A DNA stretch of 64,000 nucleotides, from positions 59,577-123,576 of the forward strand of contig JAGDVP010000001.1 in assembly GCA_023255735.1 (NCBI GenBank). The letters run 5' to 3'. Shown one piece after another: positions 46,381 to 55,167 of this stretch. Made by a program: the position numbers and the translations under genes. The notes beneath the pieces are model-generated. The model saw only the letters and a list, made by a program, of their open reading frames with translations. It was not told the origin of the DNA and did not search any database. Origin of the DNA: Halothiobacillus sp. Its GTDB lineage: Bacteria; Pseudomonadota; Gammaproteobacteria; Halothiobacillales; Halothiobacillaceae. Position 1 is the stretch's first letter. The number at the start of each line of letters is the position of its first letter.

Positions 46381-46564
46381 GGTTTTATTCAGGCTAAAAA
46401 AAATCTGTTGGTGCAAAGCAAGCATCCTAGGCATCATCTCACCTGAAGCCAAGGATCGGCCAACGGGGGTAGCAAGCTCAATGCGCACCGCAGGCACTTT
46501 ATAATGAATGCCGACCTTGAGTTTCTTTGAAGCAATTTTAAGAACCACACTCAGGAGTTTTGGC

Positions 46565-47131
46565 ATGTGTTTAATCGGTTTATCTTCAAAGCTTAAATCC
46601 ACAACCTTGATGGTCGCTTTTGGCGTGGCCGCGTTGGCGAGTTCTGCCGCGTGCGCCGACAATTTTATGGATGAACAATGGGCCAACCAGATTTGCGCCA
46701 AGTGGAATCAAAACACCACGTTAACTACCGAGCTTGGCGATTGGGCCAAGAATAATGGTGGCAAAGGCTATAAAGCCTTGCAAATGTATCGCGATGGTTG
46801 TGGCGGGTCATCAAAAGTTGAGATGGATATTGCACCTAAAGATGGTAAAGCCATGTGTGTGTATTCAGGAGCCGTTAAAACGCCCAAACTCAATGGCGAT
46901 GTGGATTACTTGATGCATGCCAGCGATGCCGATTGGGCGTGCATGGGTAAAGGCTCATGGGGTTGTGGTGCCATGGGCGCGATGATGTCGGGTAAATTAC
47001 AGTTTGAAGGGCCAAAAATGGAGGCAGCCAATGTGATGGGGCCTTTTGGTGAGTTTTTGCTTTTAACTGGTGCGGTGCCCTCAAGTATGAGTGCTTGCCC
47101 GGGTGGAGCCAAAGTTGCAGCGGCACATTAA
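46565..47131 (+). CDS. Secreted SCP2-like sterol-carrier-domain protein
   Basis: About 188 residues. Signal peptide (L-M-V-A-F-G-V-A-A-L-A-S-S-A-A-C-A) and a cysteine-rich mature part. The stretch WACMGKGSWGCGAMGAMMSG followed by G-P-K-M-E-A-A-N-V-M-G-P-F is characteristic of bacterial SCP-2-like proteins. A lipid or quinone ligand is possible. I place the start at ATG 46565, with AGGAG seven bases upstream; the frame extends to 46508. Five or six mature cysteines suggest disulfides in the periplasm. Followed by a strong terminator shared with fbp. Confidence 0.78.
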   Translation: MCLIGLSSKLKSTTLMVAFGVAALASSAACADNFMDEQWANQICAKWNQNTTLTTELGDWAKNNGGKGYKALQMYRDGCGGSSKVEMDIAPKDGKAMCVYSGAVKTPKLNGDVDYLMHASDADWACMGKGSWGCGAMGAMMSGKLQFEGPKMEAANVMGPFGEFLLLTGAVPSSMSACPGGAKVAAAH

Positions 47132-47164
47132 GATTTATCCTGATTCCTCCTATTAGCCGTTCAT

Positions 47165-47192
47165 AAAAAAAGCCCCGATTCGGGGCTTTTTT
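47165..47192. terminator. Bidirectional intrinsic terminator
   Basis: AAAAAAGCCCCG (47166-47177), loop ATT, CGGGGCTTTTTT (47181-47192). The T-runs on both strands serve the SCP2-like gene (plus) and fbp (minus). Confidence 0.92.
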
Positions 47193-47247
47193 GGGCTAAA
47201 ACGTGGGGCTTTTGCGCGCTGGTCGCAAAAGCCGCCAATCGCAGGCA

Positions 47248-48252
47248 TTAAGCGGTGTGGTAAGCGTGCAGCACTTGCACCTCATTTTTTGAGCCTAAAA
47301 TCACCGGCACGCGTTGGTGCAGCTTATGGGGTTTAATCGCCATAATGCGCTCGGGGCCAGTAATGGCCATGCCGCCCGCTTGTTCGATAATCATGGCCAT
47401 GGGGTTGGCTTCATACATTAAGCGCAATTTGCCGCCTTGAGCACGGATTTTGCTGTCGATGGGATACAAAAACACACCACCCCGCGTCAAAATGCGGTGC
47501 ACTTCGGCCACCATTGAGGCGACCCAACGCATGTTGAAATCTTTACCGCGCGGGCCTTCTTTGCCCGCCAGGCACTCATCGATATAACGTTTAACGGGGG
47601 CATCCCAAAACCGTTGGTTCGACATATTGATGGCGAATTCTTTGGTGTCTTCGGGGATCATGATATTGGGATGGGTGAGTTTGAACTCGCCAATTTCCAT
47701 ATCTAAGGTGAACCCATTCACGCCGTGGCCGGTCGTTAACACCATGATGGTGGAGGGGCCATAAATGCAGTAACCGGCCGCTACTTGCTCAGTGCCGGGC
47801 AGCAGAAAATCATTTTCTGTTGGGTTTTCAACGCCCGCCGGGGCGCGCAGAACGGAGAAAATGGTGCCAACGGTGACATTCACATCGATGTTCGATGAGC
47901 CATCCAGCGGGTCATACACACACAAATATTTACCGCGCTTCGCACCTTTGGGCAGGTGATACACCTCATCCATTTCCTCAGAGGCGAGGGCGGCTACTTG
48001 GGTGCCGTTCATTAGGGTCTCGGTGAATACATCGTTTGAGATGATATCGAGTTTTTTCTGGGTTTCACCCTGAATATTTTCAGTTTCGGCTGAACCCAAA
48101 ATACCGATGAGGTTGCCCTTTTTCACATAACCTGAAATGACTTTGCAGGCGGTGACGATGTCATTCATCAATAAGGTAAATTCGCCAGAAGCGCCTTCAT
48201 GCTCGCGTTGACGCTCGATTAAACAATGGGTGAGGCTGGTGCCGATTTGCAT
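47248..48252 (-). CDS. fbp: Fructose-1,6-bisphosphatase, class I
   Basis: A 334-residue enzyme removing the 1-phosphate of fructose 1,6-bisphosphate in gluconeogenesis and the Calvin cycle. Metal site [17 protein letters not shown]-terminal [10 protein letters not shown], and the substrate-side [23 protein letters not shown] precedes the ATG. Divergent from the PPi-PFK-family gene across 121 bases, pairing opposite reactions. There is no cbb gene in view, so which pathway it serves cannot be decided here. Confidence 0.96.
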   Translation of the reverse strand: MQIGTSLTHCLIERQREHEGASGEFTLLMNDIVTACKVISGYVKKGNLIGILGSAETENIQGETQKKLDIISNDVFTETLMNGTQVAALASEEMDEVYHLPKGAKRGKYLCVYDPLDGSSNIDVNVTVGTIFSVLRAPAGVENPTENDFLLPGTEQVAAGYCIYGPSTIMVLTTGHGVNGFTLDMEIGEFKLTHPNIMIPEDTKEFAINMSNQRFWDAPVKRYIDECLAGKEGPRGKDFNMRWVASMVAEVHRILTRGGVFLYPIDSKIRAQGGKLRLMYEANPMAMIIEQAGGMAITGPERIMAIKPHKLHQRVPVILGSKNEVQVLHAYHTA

Positions 48253-48373
48253 CCTGAACTCCTAAAAAAGTAAACAAAAAGTTGAGCAATAATTTGGTTA
48301 TGTCCCTGCCGCATAATAGCCTTATGTCTTGCTTGTCACAATCGTTCAGCCATTTCTTATGTTCGAGGGTTCT

Positions 48374-49627
48374 ATGTCGCACAATGTTTTGTATGCTCAG
48401 TCCGGCGGTGTTACGGCCGTTATTAATGCCAGTGCTTGCGGTGTGATTGAAACCGTGCGTCGGCATCCCGAGCACTTCGGCCAAGTTTTTGCGGCGCGCG
48501 ATGGCATTCTCGGCATTCTGCGCGAAGAGCTGTTTGATTTGTCGCCAGAGTATCCCGGGCAAATTGCGGCCTTGCGCCACACGCCGGGCGGGGCTTTTGG
48601 TTCTTGCCGGGCGGATTTAGGCGAGCTGCAAACCCACCCGGAGCAGTATCAGCGGTTATTGGATGTGTTTGCGGCGCATGATATTGGCACTTTTATTTAC
48701 AACGGCGGCGGCGGCTCGATGTTAACGGCGGCAAAAGTAGCGCGATTTGCGCGGTTGAATCACCTCGATTTACGGGTGATTGGGATTCCCAAAACCATCG
48801 ACAATGATTTGCCCCAAACCGATACCAGCCCGGGCTTTGGCTCAGCAGCAAAATATATCGCCACGAGTGTGCGCGAGGTATCGTTAGATTTGGCGGCGAT
48901 GTCTGGCACATCAACCAAGGTGTTTATTATGGAAGTGATGGGCCGCCATGCTGGTTGGTTGGCGGCGGCGGCGGGTTTGGCGTTTAATCAGGAAGATTCG
49001 CCTTTGTTACTCATGTTTCCCGAGCGACCTTTTGCCCAGCAGAATTTTATCGGCGCCTTGCAAGAACGCATTGCCCGCCACGGCTGGTGCATTGTGGTTG
49101 TGGCCGAGGGCTTGCTTTGTGCAGACTTATCTTTTTGTGCGCAGGCACAGCAAAGCGCAACATTTGGCCACGAGCAGCTGGGCGGTATGGCGCCTCAATT
49201 AGCCGAGCTCACGCGCAAGCTCGGCTATAAAACCCATTGGGCCGTATCCGATTACTTTCAGCGCTCTGCGCGCCACATTGCCTCGAAAGTCGATGTAGAG
49301 CAGGCTTATGCCTGTGGTGTTTCTGCCGTTAGCCTTGCTATGTCGGGGCGCACTGATCTTATGGTGACTATTGCGCGCACCTCAGATGAACCGTACCTTT
49401 GGGCGCTAGGTAGCGTGCCTTTAGATGAGGTGGCTGATGTGGAGCTGCCCGTGCCTGCCGCGTTTATTCGCTTTGACGGTTTTGGCATTACCCCCGCTGC
49501 CAGACGGTATCTATTGCCCCTGATCCAGGGCGAGGATATTCCCCCGTTTCGCGACGGTTTGCCAGTTTTTGCCGATTTAAAATTGCAGATGGCTGAAAAA
49601 CGGTTGCCTGATTGGGATTTGCTTTAA
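48374..49627 (+). CDS. pfp: Phosphofructokinase of the pyrophosphate-dependent family
   Basis: A 417-residue PFK-A-superfamily enzyme phosphorylating fructose 6-phosphate at C1. MSHNVLYAQSGGVTAVINAS starts the fold, PKTIDNDLPQTD is the catalytic loop with Lys (residue 140) as in PPi-using enzymes, and VFIMEVMGRHAGWLAAAAG is typical. The residue usually Asp in PPi enzymes (N-G-G-G-D-S) is Gly114 here (N-G-G-G-G-S), as in ATP enzymes, so the donor is uncertain. I start at ATG 48374 (GAGGG upstream); the frame extends to 48329. Divergent from fbp. Confidence 0.9.
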   Translation: MSHNVLYAQSGGVTAVINASACGVIETVRRHPEHFGQVFAARDGILGILREELFDLSPEYPGQIAALRHTPGGAFGSCRADLGELQTHPEQYQRLLDVFAAHDIGTFIYNGGGGSMLTAAKVARFARLNHLDLRVIGIPKTIDNDLPQTDTSPGFGSAAKYIATSVREVSLDLAAMSGTSTKVFIMEVMGRHAGWLAAAAGLAFNQEDSPLLLMFPERPFAQQNFIGALQERIARHGWCIVVVAEGLLCADLSFCAQAQQSATFGHEQLGGMAPQLAELTRKLGYKTHWAVSDYFQRSARHIASKVDVEQAYACGVSAVSLAMSGRTDLMVTIARTSDEPYLWALGSVPLDEVADVELPVPAAFIRFDGFGITPAARRYLLPLIQGEDIPPFRDGLPVFADLKLQMAEKRLPDWDLL

Positions 49628-49776
49628 AACACGAGCATGCGCGGGGCGGTGGCTCGGTTATAATCTTTGCCTCTTGATTTAAGCGTTTGTGCCGCTTTGT
49701 GGCGTGGGCTTAAATTTATTGAAACTATGTTTAAATCAAATTTTTAGCCTTATCCCTGCTCTGTAGGGGTAATTAC

Positions 49777-49794
49777 ATGAGCCAAATTACATGA
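49777..49794 (+). CDS. Five-codon upstream reading frame before the PilZ gene
   Basis: ATG 49777 encodes M-S-Q-I-T then TGA at 49792-49794. It has the better ribosome-binding site (GTAGGGG at 49762-49768), and its stop overlaps the ATG of the PilZ gene as ATGA. The two starts sit in a near-repeat, TTACATGAGCCA and TTACATGAGTCA. This could be a translational leader or a chance duplication. Confidence 0.4.
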   Translation: MSQIT

Positions 49795-50495
49795 GTCAGG
49801 CAGATGTTGTTATTTCCGCCCGCAGCCCGCGAGTTATTGACAAGATTTTGGCGCGGCATTTTGAAGATCGCGGCCACTTCTGGTTAATACCCGAGGGTGA
49901 TGAGTCCTATCAGGTGGCGGTTGCCATGGTGGGCAATGATCCAGATCGCCGGAAAATTTTGCTCGATCAGCCGGATGTGATTCATGCAAAACACTTGCAC
50001 GCTGCTGATCGCATCCGCGTGCAAGCAGTCGTCGATCAACTGGTTTCATGGTTTTATGTCGATCATCTGAAGGCCAAAGTGGAGGGCGATGATCGCTACT
50101 TTGAAGTGCCTTATCCCACGCAAATTGATCGCTTGCAGCGCAGAAATGTCTTTCGAGTCGGACTACCGCCGGATGTGGTGGGTGTGGTTGAGTTTTTTCA
50201 ACCCACCACCAGCACGCTCTGGGTGGGACGTATCGATGATTTATCGGCAGGCGGCTGCGCCATTGCGCTTCGCCCCGAGCAAGCCATTGGGCTAGACGTG
50301 GGGGTGATGCTGTCACCGGTCAAGTTATGTATCGATGGCTTGGCTGATATTTCGATCAGCATGATTATTCGTAATCAGCGGATTATCTCACCGGGTGAAT
50401 GGATTTTTGGCGTAGAGTTTGCGAATTTAGCGCCGCTGCATGCCCAGCAGTTGGATCGGGTGGTTATGCGGTTGCAACGCATGATGTTGGGCTAA
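49791..50495 (+). CDS. YcgR-like PilZ protein (c-di-GMP effector)
   Basis: A 234-residue protein. N-terminal YcgR-N-like beta domain (about 1-115) and a C-terminal PilZ domain (about 118-225). The c-di-GMP-binding elements are present: R-R-N-V-F-R (RxxxR motif) and D-D-L-S-A-G-G (D/N-x-S-x-x-G). YcgR slows flagellar motors when c-di-GMP is high. No flagellar genes are in the window, so it may act elsewhere. A TATAAT at 49659-49664 without a clear -35 is a possible promoter. A five-codon reading frame precedes it. Confidence 0.88.
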   Translation: MSQADVVISARSPRVIDKILARHFEDRGHFWLIPEGDESYQVAVAMVGNDPDRRKILLDQPDVIHAKHLHAADRIRVQAVVDQLVSWFYVDHLKAKVEGDDRYFEVPYPTQIDRLQRRNVFRVGLPPDVVGVVEFFQPTTSTLWVGRIDDLSAGGCAIALRPEQAIGLDVGVMLSPVKLCIDGLADISISMIIRNQRIISPGEWIFGVEFANLAPLHAQQLDRVVMRLQRMMLG

Positions 50496-50572
50496 ATTTC
50501 ACCAAAAATTAAGCCAATCTCAGGGTGCAGCGATTGGCTTAGGTTGAGGGCTGCGGTTTACGCTTGGCTTAA

Positions 50573-51466
50573 CTAACCTAGGGTGCGCACGGATAATGTG
50601 GTGCCTAAAATTTTGCGGGCGCCAGGGGCTACAGACACCGTATCATCGGCGGCATTCACCGCTTCAACGCACACCATATGCCGAGATTCATCAGGGCGCA
50701 TGCCCGCCGGCACGTTGTCATCGGGGTTCCAAACCACGGTGGAATGACTACCCTCTTTCTCGACCAAAATAACGCGGTTAAATTCGGTATCTTCAATTTC
50801 AATGGCATGACTTGTGCCATAGTAAATGCGATCTAACGCGCCGTTGATGGTGATGACATCATCTTGCTGCGTGCGGGCAAAGCCTTTGAGTTTGTCGAGA
50901 TAATACCCACCTTCCAATCCGCGAATAATCAGGCTGCGGGTATCGCCCACGTTAAGATAGGTATGCAGGCCTTGAGTAATGCTGAACGATTCGGTGCCGG
51001 TATTATGGGTTACTAACTGCACGCGCAAGGTTTGGCCAATCTGCATGATGAGGTCGAGCTCAAATGGGTAGGGCCATAAAGCCAGCGTTTGCGCATTGCT
51101 TGTCATGCGCCAGTGCAAGCTCATAACGCCTTCATCAGAACACTCAGCCATCATAAGCTGCCAATCCATAAATCGCACAAACCCGTGCGCCATGCTGAGG
51201 GTGGCGTGGTTGCCAAACCAAGGCCAGCAAATGGGAATGCCGCCGCGCACAGATTTTCCAGTCTCAAAACTGGGTGCCTCGGCACGCCAAACAACCCGCT
51301 CATCTTCATCTGCCGGTTGCCATTCAATGATTTGAGCGCCTTGAACCGCAACCATAGCGCGGGCAAGCGGGGTATCAATTTTGGCGAGAATTAAATCGCC
51401 AATTGTAATGAACTCAAGGCCTAGGCAGTCCGCAAAGCGTGCGTTGAGGGAATCTAGTTGATCCAT
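50573..51466 (-). CDS. yeaD: D-hexose-6-phosphate mutarotase (glucose-6-phosphate 1-epimerase)
   Basis: A 297-residue beta-sandwich protein of the YeaD group in the aldose-1-epimerase superfamily, speeding interconversion of alpha and beta glucose 6-phosphate. Motifs: V-R-G-G-I-P-I-C-W-P-W-F-G, A-H-G-F-V-R, Q-G-L-H-T-Y-L-N-V-G-D and V-V-W-N-P. It follows the CBM48 gene by 63 bases on the same strand, suggesting a glycogen or glucan-phosphate context. Confidence 0.92.
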   Translation of the reverse strand: MDQLDSLNARFADCLGLEFITIGDLILAKIDTPLARAMVAVQGAQIIEWQPADEDERVVWRAEAPSFETGKSVRGGIPICWPWFGNHATLSMAHGFVRFMDWQLMMAECSDEGVMSLHWRMTSNAQTLALWPYPFELDLIMQIGQTLRVQLVTHNTGTESFSITQGLHTYLNVGDTRSLIIRGLEGGYYLDKLKGFARTQQDDVITINGALDRIYYGTSHAIEIEDTEFNRVILVEKEGSHSTVVWNPDDNVPAGMRPDESRHMVCVEAVNAADDTVSVAPGARKILGTTLSVRTLG

Positions 51467-51529
51467 GTGGGGGTTCTCGTAAGATAAATAAACTCAAAAA
51501 TTAAGATTGGCCACCCGCGGGCGAACCGG

Positions 51530-51838
51530 TTAGGTTCGCACAATACTATTGCTGTCATTGCCAAAAGGGGTGGGTACGTAGCCATCCGCCGCGTCATCAT
51601 TTAGCCAACGTGTGCCGTCAATGAGATAGCGAAACTGATAGCGCTGATCGGTGGGTAAATCGACGGTAATGCTAAAGAGTCCATCGCTTTTACATTTCAG
51701 CGGGTGGCTAATTTGCGACCATTCGTTGAAATCCCCCACGAGCATCACCTTTTTAGCATCCGTGCTCGCCTCGATGGGTAAGGTGAAGGTGACTTTGCAT
51801 ACAGGGCGGGTTTTTAAGGGCTTTTTAATCAGTGACAT
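51530..51838 (-). CDS. Stand-alone CBM48 (glycogen-binding) protein
   Basis: A 102-residue protein that is almost only an AMPK-type CBM48 fold: V-M-L-V-G-D-F-N-E-W, L-P-T-D-Q-R-Y-Q-F-R-Y-L-I-D-G and W-L-N-D-D-A-A-D with the final F-G-x-x-N-S-I-V. These are the glycan-contacting Trp and Asn positions. No enzyme domain is attached. It has GGAG upstream and precedes the mutarotase gene. It may tether partners to glycogen. Confidence 0.86.
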   Translation of the reverse strand: MSLIKKPLKTRPVCKVTFTLPIEASTDAKKVMLVGDFNEWSQISHPLKCKSDGLFSITVDLPTDQRYQFRYLIDGTRWLNDDAADGYVPTPFGNDSNSIVRT

Positions 51839-52012
51839 ACGATAAATTCTCCATGAATGTGATCAAGCGCGCGAAATTGATCGAAATACTTGGCTGTCCT
51901 ATCTGGCTCATCTTGAACTGCGGTTTTGTGCGCCAGTTATTACCCTTGTTTTAATCCTTTAATTTGACAGGATCATCACAAAAAATGAACTTTTAAGCAA
52001 AATTTAATGATA

Positions 52013-52339
52013 TTAACTTTGTTGTTTCTCAATGAGCCGAATTAATCGTCCTTCGTTCATTATCCCAACGGTGACAAAAAGCAGCAAAAGCAAAAGTAAC
52101 GCCCCGATGGCTAAAAACAAAATTGGGGCGACTATGGCGAGCAAAGATTGTGTCGCGCTATCTAATCCATTGGTTTGAATCAGATTAATCACATATAACG
52201 GATTGACTAAAATGGGCTGTTTGATAAAAGCCCAGAGGTAAAATCCGATCGTGATTAAAGCGGCAAGAAGCGCGATGATCGGCCAGCGTTGAATGAATCT
52301 TTGCCGTCGAGCCAGCATGAGTTGAATTTCAGAGTTCAT
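52013..52339 (-). CDS. Small two-span membrane protein of unknown function
   Basis: About 108 residues. Basic N-terminus (L-A-R-R-Q-R-F-I-Q-R), a membrane segment about 20-38 (I-I-A-L-L-A-A-L-I-T-I-G-F-Y-L), a periplasmic loop, a second segment about 70-98 that is leucine-rich, and a polar tail. I do not recognise a family. ATG 52339 is the likely start; a GTG at 52369, overlapping the moaD stop, is possible and would couple translation. Confidence 0.6.
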   Translation of the reverse strand: MNSEIQLMLARRQRFIQRWPIIALLAALITIGFYLWAFIKQPILVNPLYVINLIQTNGLDSATQSLLAIVAPILFLAIGALLLLLLLFVTVGIMNEGRLIRLIEKQQS

Positions 52340-52361
52340 GGGTTTTCTCAATATATAAGGG

Positions 52362-52589
52362 TTAACCACCGGTCACAGGCGGGAAAAATGCCACCTCGTC
52401 GCCATCGCGCAAGGGGTGATCGAAGTCCACGTAGTCATGATTAACCGCAGCAAGCAAATTGGCGGGCGGCGATTGCTGGCTTACGCATTGCCAAGCCGCC
52501 TGCACGGTGCGGGGCGTGGTGGATAGGGTGAGCTCGTCCTGCCCGAATTGTTCGCGCAGGCTGGCAAAAAGCTTGATTGTGATGCTCAT
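52362..52589 (-). CDS. moaD: Molybdopterin synthase sulfur-carrier subunit (MoaD-like)
   Basis: A 75-residue ubiquitin-fold protein ending in the diagnostic G-G, which is adenylated and thiocarboxylated to feed sulfur to molybdopterin. The start S-I-T-I-K-L-F-A-S-L-R-E-Q-F-G and the end D-E-V-A-F-F-P-P-V-T-G-G fit the family. I start at ATG 52589; the frame extends to 52628. No moaE is adjacent. It gives a second molybdenum link in the window besides the mod locus. Confidence 0.88.
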   Translation of the reverse strand: MSITIKLFASLREQFGQDELTLSTTPRTVQAAWQCVSQQSPPANLLAAVNHDYVDFDHPLRDGDEVAFFPPVTGG

Positions 52590-52755
52590 GGGGGCGGGCT
52601 CTATCTTGGCGTGATGATATGGCGTCATGCAGAATGGCTATTGTCTGTTAAAGTTGGGCTCATGCAAAGAAACACGGTAACAAATCGTGTGAATTTGAGC
52701 GTTTTTTTGTCATCCTTCAATTCTATTTAAATAGCTTACACGGCGAGGTTCATCC

Positions 52756-55167
52756 ATGCGCTGGTTCAAACGAGGCTTCATGTTGCTGGTCGCACTTATT
52801 TTGGTGGCATTTATTGCGGCATTCGCCTTTGTCGCCACGTTTAACCCGAATGATTACAAAGACCAAATTGCCCGCCTAGTGCAAGATAAAACGGGGCGGA
52901 GTATCGAGTTTGCAGGACCGATCCGTGTCACCTTATTTCCGTGGCTTGGGGCAACCCTTAAAGATGTATCTTTCGGTAATGCGTCGGGGTTTGATGGGAA
53001 AACCATGCTGCAGGCGCAAACGGTTGAGGTGAAAGCTGCACTGCTGCCTTTGCTCAAGGGTAAATTTGAAATTGGCACGCTGGTGTTGGATGACGCAACC
53101 ATCCACTTGGCGCGTAATCGCAACGGTGTAACAAATTGGGCCGATTTAACCGCGCATCAAACCAACGCATCCCCGGCGGCGGCAAAACCGGCCGATGGGC
53201 AGCCTAGTTCACCGGCCTTGCGCTCACTGGCCATCGGTGGCATCGCCATTAACAATGCCACCCTCGATTGGCGCGATGCGCTCACCGAGCAAACGCTGAC
53301 TCTGCACGCGCTCCATGTGCAAAGTGGCGCGGTTAATTTTGGCCAGGCCATTGATTTATCTGTGAATTTTTCTTACGCCTTGCAAGATGCCCGCCTAGGG
53401 GCTTTATCGGGTGTGGTGCGCCTGGGGGGCGCGGTGACGATGGATGCCGCATTGCAGCATTTAACCGCCAAATCGCTTAAGTTTGAGGCGACGCTCGTGC
53501 CGGGCGCGGGAGCGCCTGCCGCGTTACCCAAGCAAACGCAGTTAATACTGCAAAGCCCCGAGGTTGATTTGGATTTAGCACAACAAATCGCGGTGATGCC
53601 CGTTTTGAGCTTAGGCTTGGATGCCGAGCGAGGGTTTGGCTTAACCCATGCCACGCTCAATAGCGCAGGCGACATGCGTGCCAACTGGCGTCAAGGCGCG
53701 TACTCTATAAAAAACATGACCTTGGCGGCCAGCATTCAAGGCTTGGCAACGCATACCGGTGAACTTAAATTGAGCGGGGCGGGCGGGGTTGATGCCAAAA
53801 TCCCGCCGGGTAATATGGCGCAAGCGCGCATTGATTTATCAAATTGGCAGTTGGAATCAAAGCCGCTCATCGTGAAAACCGCGCTCAAAATTGTGGGCTT
53901 GGGCAAAGACATGACGATCGACGGCCCTTTAACCCTCATGCCGTTCAACCCCCGCGAGTTGGCCAGTGCTTGGGATTATCACGTGCCGCCTATGCAATCT
54001 CAAGCGGTGTTAACCCAATGTGCGCTCACGGGGGATATTCATATCACGCCCGTTCAAGCCTTGCTTAACAATTTGATGTTCAATTTAGATGGCAAGGCGT
54101 TGAAAGGCAGCGTGGGCTTAGCCGATATTCAATCCAAAAAAATCTATGCCCGTTTAACCGGCGATGATTGGGATATGAATGCCTATTTGCCACCGGGAAG
54201 CGCCGCAAAATCAATATCACCCACGGAGCAATCCGCAGGTGCAGCGGGTGCCCAGCGTCATCAGGCCAAGGCGAGCACAGCGGTCGATGTGCCGATTGAT
54301 TTGCCCATCCCCGCTTTGCGTGCCTTGAATGCCGACATCGGGCTGAATTTGGCGAAAATGATTTATCAAAAATATCAATTAACACAGTTGGCGTTGAGGC
54401 TTAATGCGGCGGGCGGGCAAATTGCGCTTAATCAAGCCGATTTCAATGCCTTTGGCGGCGCGGTGCAAACCCATGCGGCTCTTGATGTGCGCAGCACCGT
54501 ACCCGATTGGCAGTTGGGTTTTATGAGCAAAAATATTGCCTTGCAACCGGCTTTAGCTGCGTTATTGGGTGAGGAGCGGGTGTCCGGCGTTGGCGATATT
54601 AATTTTGATGGCCGGGCGCAAGGCGCGAGCTTAAATAAGCTTAAAGCCAGCTTGGATGGTAAAACCAATTTCGCGCTTAGAAATGGCAAAATCAAGGGAA
54701 TAGATTTGGGTTATATGCTGCGCGCGGCGCAAGCGCGTTTGCAGGGCGATACGGCGGCGGTTCCTGCAGAGGAAGCGACTGATTTTTCAACGATTACCGC
54801 CAGCGCCCTCATTGCCAACGGGGTGGTTCATAACGATGATTTGCAAGCCGCCTCACCCTTATTGCGGGTGACCGGTGCGGGTGATGTTGATTTGGCGCGC
54901 GAAACTATTAATTATCTACTCAATGCCATCATCGTGAATACCGCGACCGGCCAAGAGGGTAAGGCGCTGGATAAACTCAAACAATTAACCGTGCCAATTA
55001 AAATTACGGGCACGTTTGCCGAGCCCAAATTTGGTATCGATATGCAGGCGGTGTTGAAGGATCAAGCCAAGCAAAAGGTGGAAAATAAAATTAACCAAGA
55101 GCTAGACAAACGCTTGGGCACGGGCGCGGAACCGGTAAAAAACTTACTCAAAGGCTTGGGGCTTTAA
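52756..55167 (+). CDS. asmA: AsmA-family protein
   Basis: An 803-residue protein with one N-terminal membrane anchor (about 7-29) and a long periplasmic beta-rich body. The N-terminal domain is AsmA-like (F-N-P-N-D-Y-K-D-Q-I-A-R-L-V-Q-D-K-T-G-R), and the C-terminal part has the conserved FALRNGKIKGIDLGYMLRAA and a final L-L-K-G-L-G-L. AsmA/TamB-like proteins are thought to carry phospholipids between membranes. The stop overlaps the mutY ATG by one base. Confidence 0.88.
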   Translation: MRWFKRGFMLLVALILVAFIAAFAFVATFNPNDYKDQIARLVQDKTGRSIEFAGPIRVTLFPWLGATLKDVSFGNASGFDGKTMLQAQTVEVKAALLPLLKGKFEIGTLVLDDATIHLARNRNGVTNWADLTAHQTNASPAAAKPADGQPSSPALRSLAIGGIAINNATLDWRDALTEQTLTLHALHVQSGAVNFGQAIDLSVNFSYALQDARLGALSGVVRLGGAVTMDAALQHLTAKSLKFEATLVPGAGAPAALPKQTQLILQSPEVDLDLAQQIAVMPVLSLGLDAERGFGLTHATLNSAGDMRANWRQGAYSIKNMTLAASIQGLATHTGELKLSGAGGVDAKIPPGNMAQARIDLSNWQLESKPLIVKTALKIVGLGKDMTIDGPLTLMPFNPRELASAWDYHVPPMQSQAVLTQCALTGDIHITPVQALLNNLMFNLDGKALKGSVGLADIQSKKIYARLTGDDWDMNAYLPPGSAAKSISPTEQSAGAAGAQRHQAKASTAVDVPIDLPIPALRALNADIGLNLAKMIYQKYQLTQLALRLNAAGGQIALNQADFNAFGGAVQTHAALDVRSTVPDWQLGFMSKNIALQPALAALLGEERVSGVGDINFDGRAQGASLNKLKASLDGKTNFALRNGKIKGIDLGYMLRAAQARLQGDTAAVPAEEATDFSTITASALIANGVVHNDDLQAASPLLRVTGAGDVDLARETINYLLNAIIVNTATGQEGKALDKLKQLTVPIKITGTFAEPKFGIDMQAVLKDQAKQKVENKINQELDKRLGTGAEPVKNLLKGLGL

